Source: a virus
Virus record (IMG/VR): IMGVR_UViG_3300047551_001195
Span: 1-48,584 of that record
Strand: one strand, 5' to 3'
DNA: 48,584 bases
Shown here: one piece after another, positions 39,807 through 46,612 of the stretch
Layout of the letters: each line of letters begins with the position of its first letter
Position numbering within the stretch: the stretch's first letter is position 1
Notes under the pieces: model-generated
Seen by the model: only the letters and a program-made list of their open reading frames with translations
Databases searched by the model: none
What the model was told of the DNA's origin: nothing
Translations under genes and position numbers: made by a program

Positions 39807-40097
39807 TTATGCTACTTTGATGTTAAGCGTGATGTCATCGGTCGGGGTCTGGCCTTCCTTGACCTCAAGGTGAACAATCTTACGCTCGTCGTGCTTGGCT
39901 CCGAAGAGGCTGACGGAGGAGCCAATCGTCACGAACGGGCCGCCCTCAAAGTCCATGAACTGAATCGTGCCGTCCTTGTCCCACCCAAGTCGGTGGTAGA
40001 GGGAGCGACCAGAGAGGGTATACTTGTCATCGGCGACCTTAAGCAAGGTACGCTTGTCACCATTACGACTACGAATCACGGTTGGTTTGCTTGCCAT
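39807..40097 (-). CDS. Hypothetical beta-rich protein
   Basis: 96 residues, mainly short strands and turns (KRTLLKVADDKYTLSG, GPFVTIGSSVSLFGAK, ending DDITLNIKVA). No family was recognised. AAGGA precedes the ATG, and it follows the WYL_2-like gene by 9 nt in the same unit. Confidence 0.5.
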   Translation of the reverse strand: MASKPTVIRSRNGDKRTLLKVADDKYTLSGRSLYHRLGWDKDGTIQFMDFEGGPFVTIGSSVSLFGAKHDERKIVHLEVKEGQTPTDDITLNIKVA

Positions 40098-40106
40098 AGT
40101 TCCTTC

Positions 40107-40403
40107 TCAAATAGTGGTGGGGGGATAGTTCTGAGCCTCTTCCCACTCCATCACGCTGTCCACACGGAAGCCACGCCAGTCCTTCTTCTCCATGTCCCAT
40201 ACAGAGACGAACGAGTCGGACTTCTTCGGCTTGGGTTTGGTGGCCTCCTGTCCGCCCGTGTCTTTCGGAGGAGGCAGGTGTTCGGCCTTGAGTGTGCCGA
40301 ACATGGTACGGGTCGTGCCGTCCACCTTGGTGAAGGTGATTCGGTACACGCCTCTCTTGAGGGCTTGGAGCATTTGCTCACGATTGGGAAGAATTGTTTC
40401 CAT
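40107..40403 (-). CDS. WYL_2/Sm-like small protein
   Basis: 98 residues. GVYRITFTKVDGTTRTMFGT and VSVWDMEKKDWRGFRVDSV match the Sm-like WYL_2 domain (PF10902 type) common in T4-type phages, probably a nucleic-acid-binding beta-barrel. A Pro/Lys linker lies between the strands. Its sigma-70-like promoter is only 7 nt from the ATG and no ribosome site is present, so the mRNA is predicted to be leaderless. Confidence 0.7.
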   Translation of the reverse strand: METILPNREQMLQALKRGVYRITFTKVDGTTRTMFGTLKAEHLPPPKDTGGQEATKPKPKKSDSFVSVWDMEKKDWRGFRVDSVMEWEEAQNYPPTTI

Positions 40404-40410
40404 GACGAAG

Positions 40411-40438
40411 AGTGTAGCAGATGCGAGGGCTTTGTCAA
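40411..40438 (-). promoter_or_regulatory. Sigma-70-like promoter, leaderless arrangement
   Basis: TTGACA, 16-nt spacer, TACACT, then 7 nt to the ATG at 40403. Confidence 0.65.
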
Positions 40439-40461
40439 CCCCCTTTTCCGCTATTCACCGA

Positions 40462-41409
40462 TTAGGCTTTTGGACGGGGAGGGGCGATGTTCGTTTCTTT
40501 GTACTTGGCGGCGAGTTCGGGGGAGATTTCCTTAGAGGTGGGAGCGAGTTTCTCCACAGCCTTAAGGACTTTATTCAGACCCGTCTCATCCAAGGCACTT
40601 TCGCCTGCCTTCTTCAGGCGAATGTATTGGGGCACGAACGACGATCCGTCATTCATGACCACGGCGATGTCACCGTTGATGCCCAAACTTCCATAGTTCT
40701 TGAACACCAACTCCGTCATCGTCTTCTTGGCCCCGAAGTGGGTGTCAAGAAGAATAAAGTTCGGTACACGGCGACCACGCTCATAGTTGCGGGCGAGTGC
40801 GACCTTGTAGTCGGCGAGAACCCACACGATGTGAATGTTTTCGGGTTTGTATCCGTGGTTGCGGAGCATCGTCGCCATTTCACCCGCCGCTCCCTCACGC
40901 TGAAGAGTTCGGTCAAGGATGATGTTCGGCTTGAAGTCGCTGTCCTTGTTCGCCTGAAGGGTGAGGAAGAACTGCTTCTGCTCAAGCCCGAGTTTCTTCA
41001 CGAGTTCGTGGAGTTCGCTCACATTCTCTGCGTTGCGAAGATCCATGCTCGCCAACCTGTCAGCGACATCCTTGATGTTAATCTTGCTCGGGTCTTTCGT
41101 ATTCAGAATGTTGAGGAGTGGTTTGAGACCAGGTGCGACCCGTCCGCCACCACCCGGAGCCATTTTGAGTTTGTCCTTCATGGCCACGAGTTTCTTGGCG
41201 AGGTCAATGAGCGTGACCTTCAGGGCATCGGGGTCATAAACCTTCCAGTTGCCACCTGCGCTTGGGCCGATGAGAGTGTTGATGACATGGCCCTTGCCCG
41301 AGCCTGCGCCACCTGCGAGGATGACGGCTTGGTTGTACTTCTCATTCTTGCCGAGAATGAGGAGGCGTTCAACGAGCATCTCACGGAAGTTTTCAAAGAG
41401 GATGGGCAT
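40462..41409 (-). CDS. P-loop kinase (zeta-toxin/AAA_33-like) with leader-like N-terminus
   Basis: 315 residues. AVILAGGAGSGKGHVIN holds the Walker A (33-40). NIILDRTLQREGAAGEMATM is a lid-like segment and IHIVWVLADYKVALARNYERG supplies the basic residues of a kinase lid, as in zeta-toxin-like and phage polynucleotide/NMP kinases. MPILFENFREMLVER has the F...L-x-E form of packaged-protein leaders, although less clear than others. The substrate is unknown. Confidence 0.7.
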   Translation of the reverse strand: MPILFENFREMLVERLLILGKNEKYNQAVILAGGAGSGKGHVINTLIGPSAGGNWKVYDPDALKVTLIDLAKKLVAMKDKLKMAPGGGGRVAPGLKPLLNILNTKDPSKINIKDVADRLASMDLRNAENVSELHELVKKLGLEQKQFFLTLQANKDSDFKPNIILDRTLQREGAAGEMATMLRNHGYKPENIHIVWVLADYKVALARNYERGRRVPNFILLDTHFGAKKTMTELVFKNYGSLGINGDIAVVMNDGSSFVPQYIRLKKAGESALDETGLNKVLKAVEKLAPTSKEISPELAAKYKETNIAPPRPKA

Positions 41410-41419
41410 CTGGGGTTCC

Positions 41420-41863
41420 TTACACTTTCAACTTCGGCTCTGGGGCCATAAAGTCTCTCTTCTTCATCGCTGTCAGCATCACCATGCTTTTCTGTCGGCC
41501 ATCCCACTTGAGAGTGAAGGGCATATTGAGTTCCTTACTCACATCGTTAATGATGGCTTTCCAGTCGGCCTTGTGACCCTTAATCTTATCGGAATATTTA
41601 GCGTATGTCTTACGGAAGGCATCCTGAATCTCGGGGATGGTGACCGTGCCGCCGTAGCCACGGCTTCCGTTGATGCGCTCCCAGAAGTGCTTGGTGAAGG
41701 CGATGTCAAGTCCCGCCGTCTTGAACATCTGGTCAAGGACGGTCTCCAGTTTCTTCAGGTCGTTCCACGACACGAGCGGGGCCTTGGGCGTGGTCTCAGA
41801 GGGAGTCCGTACGGCAGGCGTGAATGTCCATGTCTCGTTGATGTATGACTTGAATGACTTCAT
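41420..41863 (-). CDS. Phage conserved protein with capsid-targeting-like leader
   Basis: 147 residues. MKSFKSYINETW matches the leader form (cut after I-N-E). The core FTKHFWERINGSRGYGGTV, TIPEIQDAFRKTYAKYSDK and PFTLKWDGRQKSMVMLTAM ends in RDFMAPEPKLKV; this pattern recurs in T4-type phages. The 'H-F-W-E-R' helix followed by strands recalls small RelE/BrnT-type RNases, but that is a guess. AGAGGT precedes the ATG. Confidence 0.6.
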   Translation of the reverse strand: MKSFKSYINETWTFTPAVRTPSETTPKAPLVSWNDLKKLETVLDQMFKTAGLDIAFTKHFWERINGSRGYGGTVTIPEIQDAFRKTYAKYSDKIKGHKADWKAIINDVSKELNMPFTLKWDGRQKSMVMLTAMKKRDFMAPEPKLKV

Positions 41864-41864
41864 A

Positions 41865-42161
41865 TTACCTCTTGAGTGCTTGCCAGTCGGGGATGCGAAC
41901 GAAACTCTTGTCAGTCACGACCTCGGGAAGGTTGTTGTGGGAAGCCTTCATCCATCGGAGGATGTCGCCCCGATGTTTGTTGGCGTACAGGGCGTTCTCC
42001 GCTTCCCACGGCTTGAATTTTTTCTTCTTGTCGCCGTCTGGATCGTTATAATCGGAAACATCCCAGTCGCCACGAACCATGTCCGCTTGGAAGTCCTTGG
42101 TGTAGGCCACCATCGCATTGGTGGTGGTAAGTTCGTTCAGCCAGTGACGAAATCGCATCAT
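41865..42161 (-). CDS. Hypothetical protein with capsid-targeting-like leader
   Basis: 98 residues. The ATG pair at 42161/42158 has no ribosome site; ATAAATA is 6 nt upstream, so a leaderless late mRNA is predicted. MMRFRHWLNELTTT is leader-like (L-N-E). The remainder includes KKKKFKPWEAENALYANKHR, and no family was recognised. It is co-directional and nearly abuts the next leader-bearing gene. Confidence 0.55.
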   Translation of the reverse strand: MMRFRHWLNELTTTNAMVAYTKDFQADMVRGDWDVSDYNDPDGDKKKKFKPWEAENALYANKHRGDILRWMKASHNNLPEVVTDKSFVRIPDWQALKR

Positions 42162-42167
42162 AAGGAT

Positions 42168-42174
42168 TATTTAT
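42168..42174 (-). promoter_or_regulatory. Late-type promoter element, leaderless arrangement
   Basis: ATAAATA, ATCCTT, ATG (42161). Confidence 0.55.
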
Positions 42175-42185
42175 CAAATGACGAA

Positions 42186-42201
42186 GGGGGCTTTCGCCCC
42201 C
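42186..42201 (-). terminator. Hairpin terminator after the outer-membrane protein gene
   Basis: GGGGGC-GAAA-GCCCCC, a 6-bp GC stem with a GNRA tetraloop, 40 nt after the stop. The U-run is weak (TTCGTCATTT), but the position fits termination before the next late promoter. Confidence 0.55.
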
Positions 42202-42240
42202 TGCGGTCATGCCAAGGCAGAGACGAGAGTTACGACTCTC

Positions 42241-43014
42241 TTAGAACGAGACGGTGAAGCCGCCATAGGCGACCCAATCGGTCTCGTCAAATACGGGGTC
42301 AATATCCTGATGAACAGGCAGACCGATGCCGAACTCCAAGTTGAAGTGCTTGGAGGGGGTCCAACCGATTTCGGGACCCGCCAGAACCGTCAGACTCTCC
42401 GTGTCCGTGGCATACTGGACATCAAGATTGCCGCCGATGGCAAGCCAGTCGGAGGGGTTCCAAGTGAGTTCGGTCTCAGAGGACACTACGGCTTCCTCAA
42501 CAGCACCACCGAGGGTGGGGTTGAAGCAAAAGCCGTCATAGATGTAGTCAAAGCGAACGGCTTCCGAAGCGGAGACCGTACCCCAGTCCACAGAGAAGGC
42601 CGCATCAAAGTGCGGGACTACATTGTCGGGGTCAAAGGCAGTATCAAAGACGGGGACGAGCGCACCGCCGCCGAGGGTGAACTTAGCGTCACCGCCGAGC
42701 GTCTTGCCATCCCAGATGGTGTAGTTTGCGAAGACATCAAGGCCCCCCACACCGAGGTCGCCCTGCTCAAAGGTCGGCATCGCCACACCGACCGAGAGGT
42801 CATCAACGAACAGCCCGTCAAACGAAACAACGGGAGTCAGCACGAGAACCGAGTCGGTCGCACCGTCAAACTTGTGGTAAGACGATTCAACCGAGAACGA
42901 AACTTTCGCCGCCGAATCGGTGATTCCGTCCTTGACAGAAGAGGCGGGTTGGGCCATCGTCACCGATGCCGATACGAGCGAGGCGAGAACTGCGAACTTG
43001 TTAAGAATACTCAT
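42241..43014 (-). CDS. Phage-encoded outer-membrane beta-barrel protein
   Basis: 257 residues. MSILNKFAVLASLVSASVTMAQ is a signal peptide (cut after A-Q). The mature part alternates hydrophobic and polar residues with turn-forming D/G clusters throughout (VSFDGLFVDDLSVGVAMP, LELEFGIGLP-like strands) and ends with a final strand WVAYGGFTVSF, whose terminal Phe is the BAM signal of outer-membrane barrels. It is transcribed from a strong sigma-70-like promoter with AAGGAG. Possible roles are blocking superinfection by masking a receptor, or altering host permeability. Confidence 0.75.
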   Translation of the reverse strand: MSILNKFAVLASLVSASVTMAQPASSVKDGITDSAAKVSFSVESSYHKFDGATDSVLVLTPVVSFDGLFVDDLSVGVAMPTFEQGDLGVGGLDVFANYTIWDGKTLGGDAKFTLGGGALVPVFDTAFDPDNVVPHFDAAFSVDWGTVSASEAVRFDYIYDGFCFNPTLGGAVEEAVVSSETELTWNPSDWLAIGGNLDVQYATDTESLTVLAGPEIGWTPSKHFNLEFGIGLPVHQDIDPVFDETDWVAYGGFTVSF

Positions 43015-43072
43015 GAACTTTTTACTCCTTACTAAAGGTTAGAAACTACACTCTCCTTGGCGAGAGAGGCTT

Positions 43073-43100
43073 AGTATATTGACAGGCAGACGGCTGTCAA
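43073..43100 (-). promoter_or_regulatory. Sigma-70-like promoter with overlapping inverted repeat
   Basis: TTGACA, 16-nt spacer, TATACT. The -35 begins a perfect 7-bp inverted repeat, TTGACAG-8 nt-CTGTCAA (43100-43079), whose second arm ends directly against the -10; it looks like an operator. The rest of 43015-43156 is a leader and a gap without genes. Confidence 0.7.
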
Positions 43101-43156
43101 CCCATCAATCTCAAAAATTTTTGTTAGGTGGCCGTTAGGGGTTTAGCCACTCCTGC

Positions 43157-43519
43157 TTATGGATTGGCTTTCTTGGCGGCTTTCTCGGCCTTGCGGCGTT
43201 GAATCTCCAACTGCGCCTTGGTCTTGATGTCTTGGAGTTCCTTGAACGCATCCCGACCCGCACCTGGCAGGTCGGTCAGTTGCTTGACCACGGCATCGCC
43301 ACCCTTGGTGAAGTCAATCTTGTACTTCTTTCCCCACTCCAGAACCATCTTCAGGGCGACCTCAGCGGCGGCCACCGTGGTCAGCCAGAAAATCTTATAG
43401 TTTCCGTTGGTGATGACAAGGGAACCTTGCGGATTGACATGAAGGCCGTCCTTGGACTTGACCTCGTTGAGGTTGGTCTTGCGGGTCACGCCATCCCAGT
43501 TTTCGTTAAAGTTTCGCAT
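43157..43519 (-). CDS. Lysine-rich protein with capsid-targeting-like leader
   Basis: 120 residues from the ATG at 43519; the longer frame to 43621 runs through a terminator and is rejected. MRNFNENWDGVTRKTNLNEVK fits the leader form (L-N-E). AAEVALKMVLEWGKKYKIDF and a C-terminal KTKAQLEIQRRKAEKAAKK are helical and very basic, like DNA-binding internal proteins. CTAAATA lies 5 nt upstream with no ribosome site. Confidence 0.6.
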   Translation of the reverse strand: MRNFNENWDGVTRKTNLNEVKSKDGLHVNPQGSLVITNGNYKIFWLTTVAAAEVALKMVLEWGKKYKIDFTKGGDAVVKQLTDLPGAGRDAFKELQDIKTKAQLEIQRRKAEKAAKKANP

Positions 43520-43524
43520 AAGAT

Positions 43525-43531
43525 TATTTAG
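43525..43531 (-). promoter_or_regulatory. Late-type promoter element, leaderless arrangement
   Basis: CTAAATA, ATCTT, ATG (43519), directly after a terminator, so it restarts transcription. Confidence 0.6.
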
Positions 43532-43567
43532 GCAAATAAAGAACCCCCCTTGTGGATTGGGGGGTTC
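43531..43567 (-). terminator. Intrinsic terminator ending the mini-gene cassette
   Basis: GAACCCCCC and GGGGGGTTC form a perfect 9-bp stem (43567-43559/43549-43541) with a 9-nt loop, followed by TTTATTTGCC. The region 43568-43623 between it and the cassette's last gene holds no gene. Confidence 0.8.
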
Positions 43568-43623
43568 TGGTACGCCTCGTACCCGAAGGACGAGGGGTGA
43601 AGGAGGCGAGAGGGCCTCCATGC

Positions 43624-43809
43624 TTATTTATGTCGGCTCGTTTCGCTCACACGCTCCATCTCGTCGGCAATCCTAAATGCGGCTTCCGCCACATATTGCA
43701 TTGATTCGGGGTTGTCGGTTGCGCCGAAGCGTGAGAGCAAGCCTGTGATGATGTGTGCCGCAAAGTATTCACGGCGAGTCAGCGGTGTTGGAAATGTGTC
43801 TGGGTTCAT
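43624..43809 (-). CDS. Small conserved phage protein (REYFAA.I..GLL type)
   Basis: 61 residues. LTRREYFAAHIITGLLSRFG and AEAAFRIADEMERVSE recall a small family present in many phages and prophages that usually pairs an 'REYFAA' helix with an 'A..IADEM' helix. Function unknown. It is the last gene of the cassette; its GATGAG ribosome site lies within the end of the upstream gene. Confidence 0.6.
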   Translation of the reverse strand: MNPDTFPTPLTRREYFAAHIITGLLSRFGATDNPESMQYVAEAAFRIADEMERVSETSRHK

Positions 43810-44114
43810 CGCTCATCCTTTCTTCCCATAGGGTCGATGCCGTCCAACGCATCCACAGCCGCATCAACCGCCTGCTTTGCGATGGTGTTTTCGTCCACCA
43901 AATATCCACCAATCATCATCAAGTGTTCGTTGGCAACATCAGCCCAATACGAACCTTCAATATGGTCAAGGTGTGGCATCGACCGCCAAGTGGCAAGTTC
44001 TTGTGCCATCACTTTGATTGCCGCTTCAAGAGCATCAACACGATTCTGCAACGCATGAATATCTTCGCAGATGCCACAGTTGCGTGGGTGTTCGTTGTGA
44101 ATGCACTTGTTCAC
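43806..44114 (-). CDS. Mini-gene cassette protein with Cys/His knuckle
   Basis: 102 residues with a GTG start at 44114 behind AGGAG. CIHNEHPRNCGICEDIHALQ holds a C-H-C-C cluster that could bind zinc, followed by a coiled coil (QNRVDALEAAIKVMAQELATWRS) and an acidic C-terminal part. It ends in K-D-E-R, like other cassette members. Function unknown. Confidence 0.55.
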   Translation of the reverse strand: MNKCIHNEHPRNCGICEDIHALQNRVDALEAAIKVMAQELATWRSMPHLDHIEGSYWADVANEHLMMIGGYLVDENTIAKQAVDAAVDALDGIDPMGRKDER

Positions 44115-44437
44115 TTGACGGCTCCTCTCGCCACATCAATCGCTCGGCAAGCAATCGGATTCTTGCGTGCGTTGGTGAGGCTGTTGCTACGAATCACAAA
44201 GTCCGAGCAGGTATAAAACACAACAATGGTCTCAGCCAACTCACGAATGGCTTCTTCAAGTTCAGCGATGCGTTTGGCTTGAGAAGCCGCTCCGTCTGCA
44301 ACTCCATCAAGATATACATTATTGTCGCTCATTTCACGCTCCTCTCGACATTCGCTACAACCACAATACTTGCGACGACTCTCAATCGCCTGCTCAATCT
44401 GACGCTTGGTGAAACCTTCGAAACCTTCGTCGCTCAT
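44111..44437 (-). CDS. Mini-gene cassette protein, CxxC and coiled coil
   Basis: 108 residues. FTKRQIEQAIESRRKYCGCSEC gives a C-x-C-x2-C site, then a coiled coil (QAKRIAELEEAIRELAETIV). It overlaps both neighbours by 4 nt. No family was recognised. Confidence 0.5.
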   Translation of the reverse strand: MSDEGFEGFTKRQIEQAIESRRKYCGCSECREEREMSDNNVYLDGVADGAASQAKRIAELEEAIRELAETIVVFYTCSDFVIRSNSLTNARKNPIACRAIDVARGAVK

Positions 44438-44637
44438 CGTGCCTCCCGTACATCACAAACGACCGTATCGCCGTTGGGCAAAGTGACCATCACAAACTTG
44501 CCTGCGGCGTGGTCTTTCACGCCTCGTGTGTGACCCAGATTCCATCCGATGTAAACACCCAACAGCAAAACCAAGATCACAAAAACTCCAAACACAACCG
44601 CTTGCGTATCTCCATATTTTGTCATGTAGTCGTTCAT
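44434..44637 (-). CDS. Small membrane protein of the cassette
   Basis: 67 residues. AVVFGVFVILVLLLGVYIGW (~13-32) is a strong single membrane helix followed by basic residues (HTRGVKDHAAGK). It probably spans the inner membrane with the C-terminal part cytoplasmic by the positive-inside rule. Function unknown. Confidence 0.55.
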   Translation of the reverse strand: MNDYMTKYGDTQAVVFGVFVILVLLLGVYIGWNLGHTRGVKDHAAGKFVMVTLPNGDTVVCDVREAR

Positions 44638-44640
44638 TTG

Positions 44641-44943
44641 TTACTCCAATCCTTTTGCCGCATCGGTGGCTTGTCGTGCATTCAGCACATTTTCCACACG
44701 ATTCACGCCTTCGCACGAACATCCTTCAATATTATCTGGATGCAATTCAACGCCACAGTTGGCATCCCAATCACGCCATGCACGAATTTCGGTTTGCAAC
44801 ACAGCAATACGGGCACGCTCGTTGCGGATGATGCCGATGAGATTTCGCACCTCAGAGCCAACAATCATCTTGCTTGCATGGTCGTCTTTGGAACGCTCGT
44901 ACAACTCCGTGAATTCGTCGAGAATGATTTTCTCGTTGTTCAT
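44641..44943 (-). CDS. Mini-gene cassette protein with LQTEIRAWRD motif
   Basis: 100 residues from the ATG at 44943 (ATGA overlap, GGAG 7 nt upstream). NERARIAVLQTEIRAWRDWD resembles LMALQAEVRAWRDADE of the gene at 45753, so these are paralogs or share a module. A second part (NCGVELHPDNIEGCSCEGV) has three cysteines. Function unknown. Confidence 0.5.
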   Translation of the reverse strand: MNNEKIILDEFTELYERSKDDHASKMIVGSEVRNLIGIIRNERARIAVLQTEIRAWRDWDANCGVELHPDNIEGCSCEGVNRVENVLNARQATDAAKGLE

Positions 44944-45209
44944 TGCTTGTTCTCCATGGGTGTGACGGTGCAAATATCGCCAATCGGCTCAAGAAAAGCA
45001 GATTTACGAACTTGAATCGGACTGTGGCTTGGTGGCAGGAACATTTCAAAATACTGTTTTACTGGCAACTTGCAATACATCCATTTGAGGTTTTGGGGAT
45101 TGCGGTCTTCGGGCTTATGCACACGATAGCCATAGATTCGCTGTCGTCGGGTCAACTTGCTACGACTGCGAGGCGTGTTGGCGGGCGTTGCACGAGTTTT
45201 GCGTTTCAT
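44940..45209 (-). CDS. Basic mini-gene cassette protein
   Basis: 89 residues. The first 30 are very rich in Arg/Lys/Thr (KRKTRATPANTPRSRSKLTR), which suggests nucleic-acid binding, and the remainder (LKWMYCKLPVKQYFEMFLPP) is mixed. It ends in E-N-K-Q, whose codons form the ribosome site of the next gene. Confidence 0.5.
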   Translation of the reverse strand: MKRKTRATPANTPRSRSKLTRRQRIYGYRVHKPEDRNPQNLKWMYCKLPVKQYFEMFLPPSHSPIQVRKSAFLEPIGDICTVTPMENKQ

Positions 45210-45490
45210 CGCTTGTTCTCCAAGGCTTTACGCAACTGTGCGTTTTCTTGCGCCAACATATCGCACTCGGTACGATATTTCTGCATTTCGGCATACAAAT
45301 CCAAAACCGATTTGATGGTCACGCAATCTCTCACTTGCGGCAACACACCCTGCTCTTGGAACACAAGAGGGTTTGCACCTTCGGATGCCATCAATGCACC
45401 CGCAAGGCGCAAGCGATAGATTTCCAACTCGTCAAGTGTCTCTCGGTAGTCTTCAAGATCGTAATATCGTTCTTCATTCTCTTGGTTCAT
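45206..45490 (-). CDS. Coiled-coil mini-gene cassette protein
   Basis: 94 residues from the ATG at 45490 (overlapping the upstream stop). Two helical parts: YDLEDYRETLDELEIYRLRL and YRTECDMLAQENAQLRKALEN, the latter a heptad coiled coil. It ends in E-N-K-R. Function unknown. Confidence 0.5.
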   Translation of the reverse strand: MNQENEERYYDLEDYRETLDELEIYRLRLAGALMASEGANPLVFQEQGVLPQVRDCVTIKSVLDLYAEMQKYRTECDMLAQENAQLRKALENKR

Positions 45491-45756
45491 TGCTTGTCCT
45501 TCCGTTGCTTGCGTCCGTCCCATCCGTGCTTTTCGATGTACTTCAATGGCCAACCAAAGTCGCCATCGCACACCCACACGGTCGGCTCGGGAGCGTCCCG
45601 TGTCTGATCGGGTGGCGGATACACGCCTTTCTCAATCATCTTGAGTGTCAGGTCGTTCATCATGCCCGTGCTGTACGAGCGACGATTGTGGGCGTAGCGT
45701 GCCGCCATCCATTGCAGGTCGCACAGGTCGCCCGTGCCAAAGAGAATGTCGTTCAT
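45487..45756 (-). CDS. Mini-gene cassette protein, aromatic-rich
   Basis: 89 residues. LCDLQWMAARYAHNRRSYST and VWVCDGDFGWPLKYIEKHGWD are rich in Trp/Tyr. It ends in K-D-K-Q. No family was recognised. Confidence 0.5.
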   Translation of the reverse strand: MNDILFGTGDLCDLQWMAARYAHNRRSYSTGMMNDLTLKMIEKGVYPPPDQTRDAPEPTVWVCDGDFGWPLKYIEKHGWDGRKQRKDKQ

Positions 45757-46007
45757 CGCTCATCCTCCAATGCTCCCGTGTTGTCGGTGTTGGTAATGGC
45801 TTGCAGGATTCGGTTGCGATCTTCTTCGCCAAGCGTATTGAAGAGCATGTCTTCACGCTCGTCGGCATCACGCCACGCCCGAACCTCGGCTTGCAGAGCC
45901 ATCAACTTGAGAACCATCTCCACGCTACCACAAAGCAACTGGTGGTACTGCTTGCGTAAGGTTTGCAAGTCCTGTTCGTCAAACTCCACATCGTCGTAGA
46001 TGTCCAT
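45753..46007 (-). CDS. Acidic coiled-coil protein, first gene of the cassette
   Basis: 84 residues. It starts MDIYDDVEFDEQDLQTLRKQ, then a coiled coil with LMALQAEVRAWRDADE. It ends in E-D-E-R. A sigma-70-like promoter (TATGAT) and AAAGGAAT ribosome site precede it, so it heads the whole overlapping cassette. Confidence 0.55.
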   Translation of the reverse strand: MDIYDDVEFDEQDLQTLRKQYHQLLCGSVEMVLKLMALQAEVRAWRDADEREDMLFNTLGEEDRNRILQAITNTDNTGALEDER

Positions 46008-46026
46008 TGGCTATTCCTTTCAAGAA

Positions 46027-46055
46027 ATCATAGCCCAGAACCCGACCGATGTCAA
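46027..46055 (-). promoter_or_regulatory. Sigma-70-like promoter for the mini-gene cassette
   Basis: TTGACA, 17-nt spacer, TATGAT, then a ~19-nt leader with AAAGGA. Confidence 0.65.
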
Positions 46056-46060
46056 GCCCC

Positions 46061-46612
46061 TCACCAATTCATATTACTCACGGCCTCCTCCACGCTTCCA
46101 GAAGAGTTGTAGAGGAAGGCGGCTGTGAACTGCTCGTTTTGGTCATAGATGCGCTCCATGAGCCATCTGGAGGGAACGAAGGCATAGCCGATGAAGGTGT
46201 CATGGTCGCCATTGCTGTGGTCATAGACCTCAACCATTAAAACATTATCGCCGTAGTAGGAGGAGATTTTGTTCCAATACTCATCAATCTGCTCCGAAGT
46301 CGCCTCGGGCGGGGGAGCGTTGAGGGTGATGAAATCCTCACGCCAGACCACCGAGCCTTCCAAGTGGGTGTTGATGGTCTTCTTGACAATCACGAAGTCG
46401 GTGTAGAAGACCCGCCCCTCATGGAACTTAATCGTCTTGAGAACGGGGTCGGTCGGACTGGTGACAACGACCGCCTTGGGGAGGTTGAAGTGGGTCATCG
46501 TCCTCGTAAGGAACCGAAGCCACTTCGGGTTGAAGTCGGACTGAGGGCTGACTTGTGTGATGTCGTAGACTTTCCAGAGGTCGGGGACGGGGAAGAAATC
46601 ATTTGTGTTCAT
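46061..46612 (-). CDS. Hypothetical protein
   Basis: 183 residues, mixed alpha/beta: NPKWLRFLTRTMTHFNLPKA, FHEGRVFYTDFVIVKKTINT and LMVEVYDHSNGDHDTFIGYA. There is no membrane segment and no family was recognised. It starts inside the stop of the 40-residue membrane protein (ATGA). Confidence 0.5.
   Translation of the reverse strand: MNTNDFFPVPDLWKVYDITQVSPQSDFNPKWLRFLTRTMTHFNLPKAVVVTSPTDPVLKTIKFHEGRVFYTDFVIVKKTINTHLEGSVVWREDFITLNAPPPEATSEQIDEYWNKISSYYGDNVLMVEVYDHSNGDHDTFIGYAFVPSRWLMERIYDQNEQFTAAFLYNSSGSVEEAVSNMNW

Noticed and set aside
43520-43621. Upstream extension of the basic protein gene to the ATG at 43621
   Set aside because: The extension reads through a perfect intrinsic terminator and a late promoter; the ATG at 43519 fits the promoter spacing.
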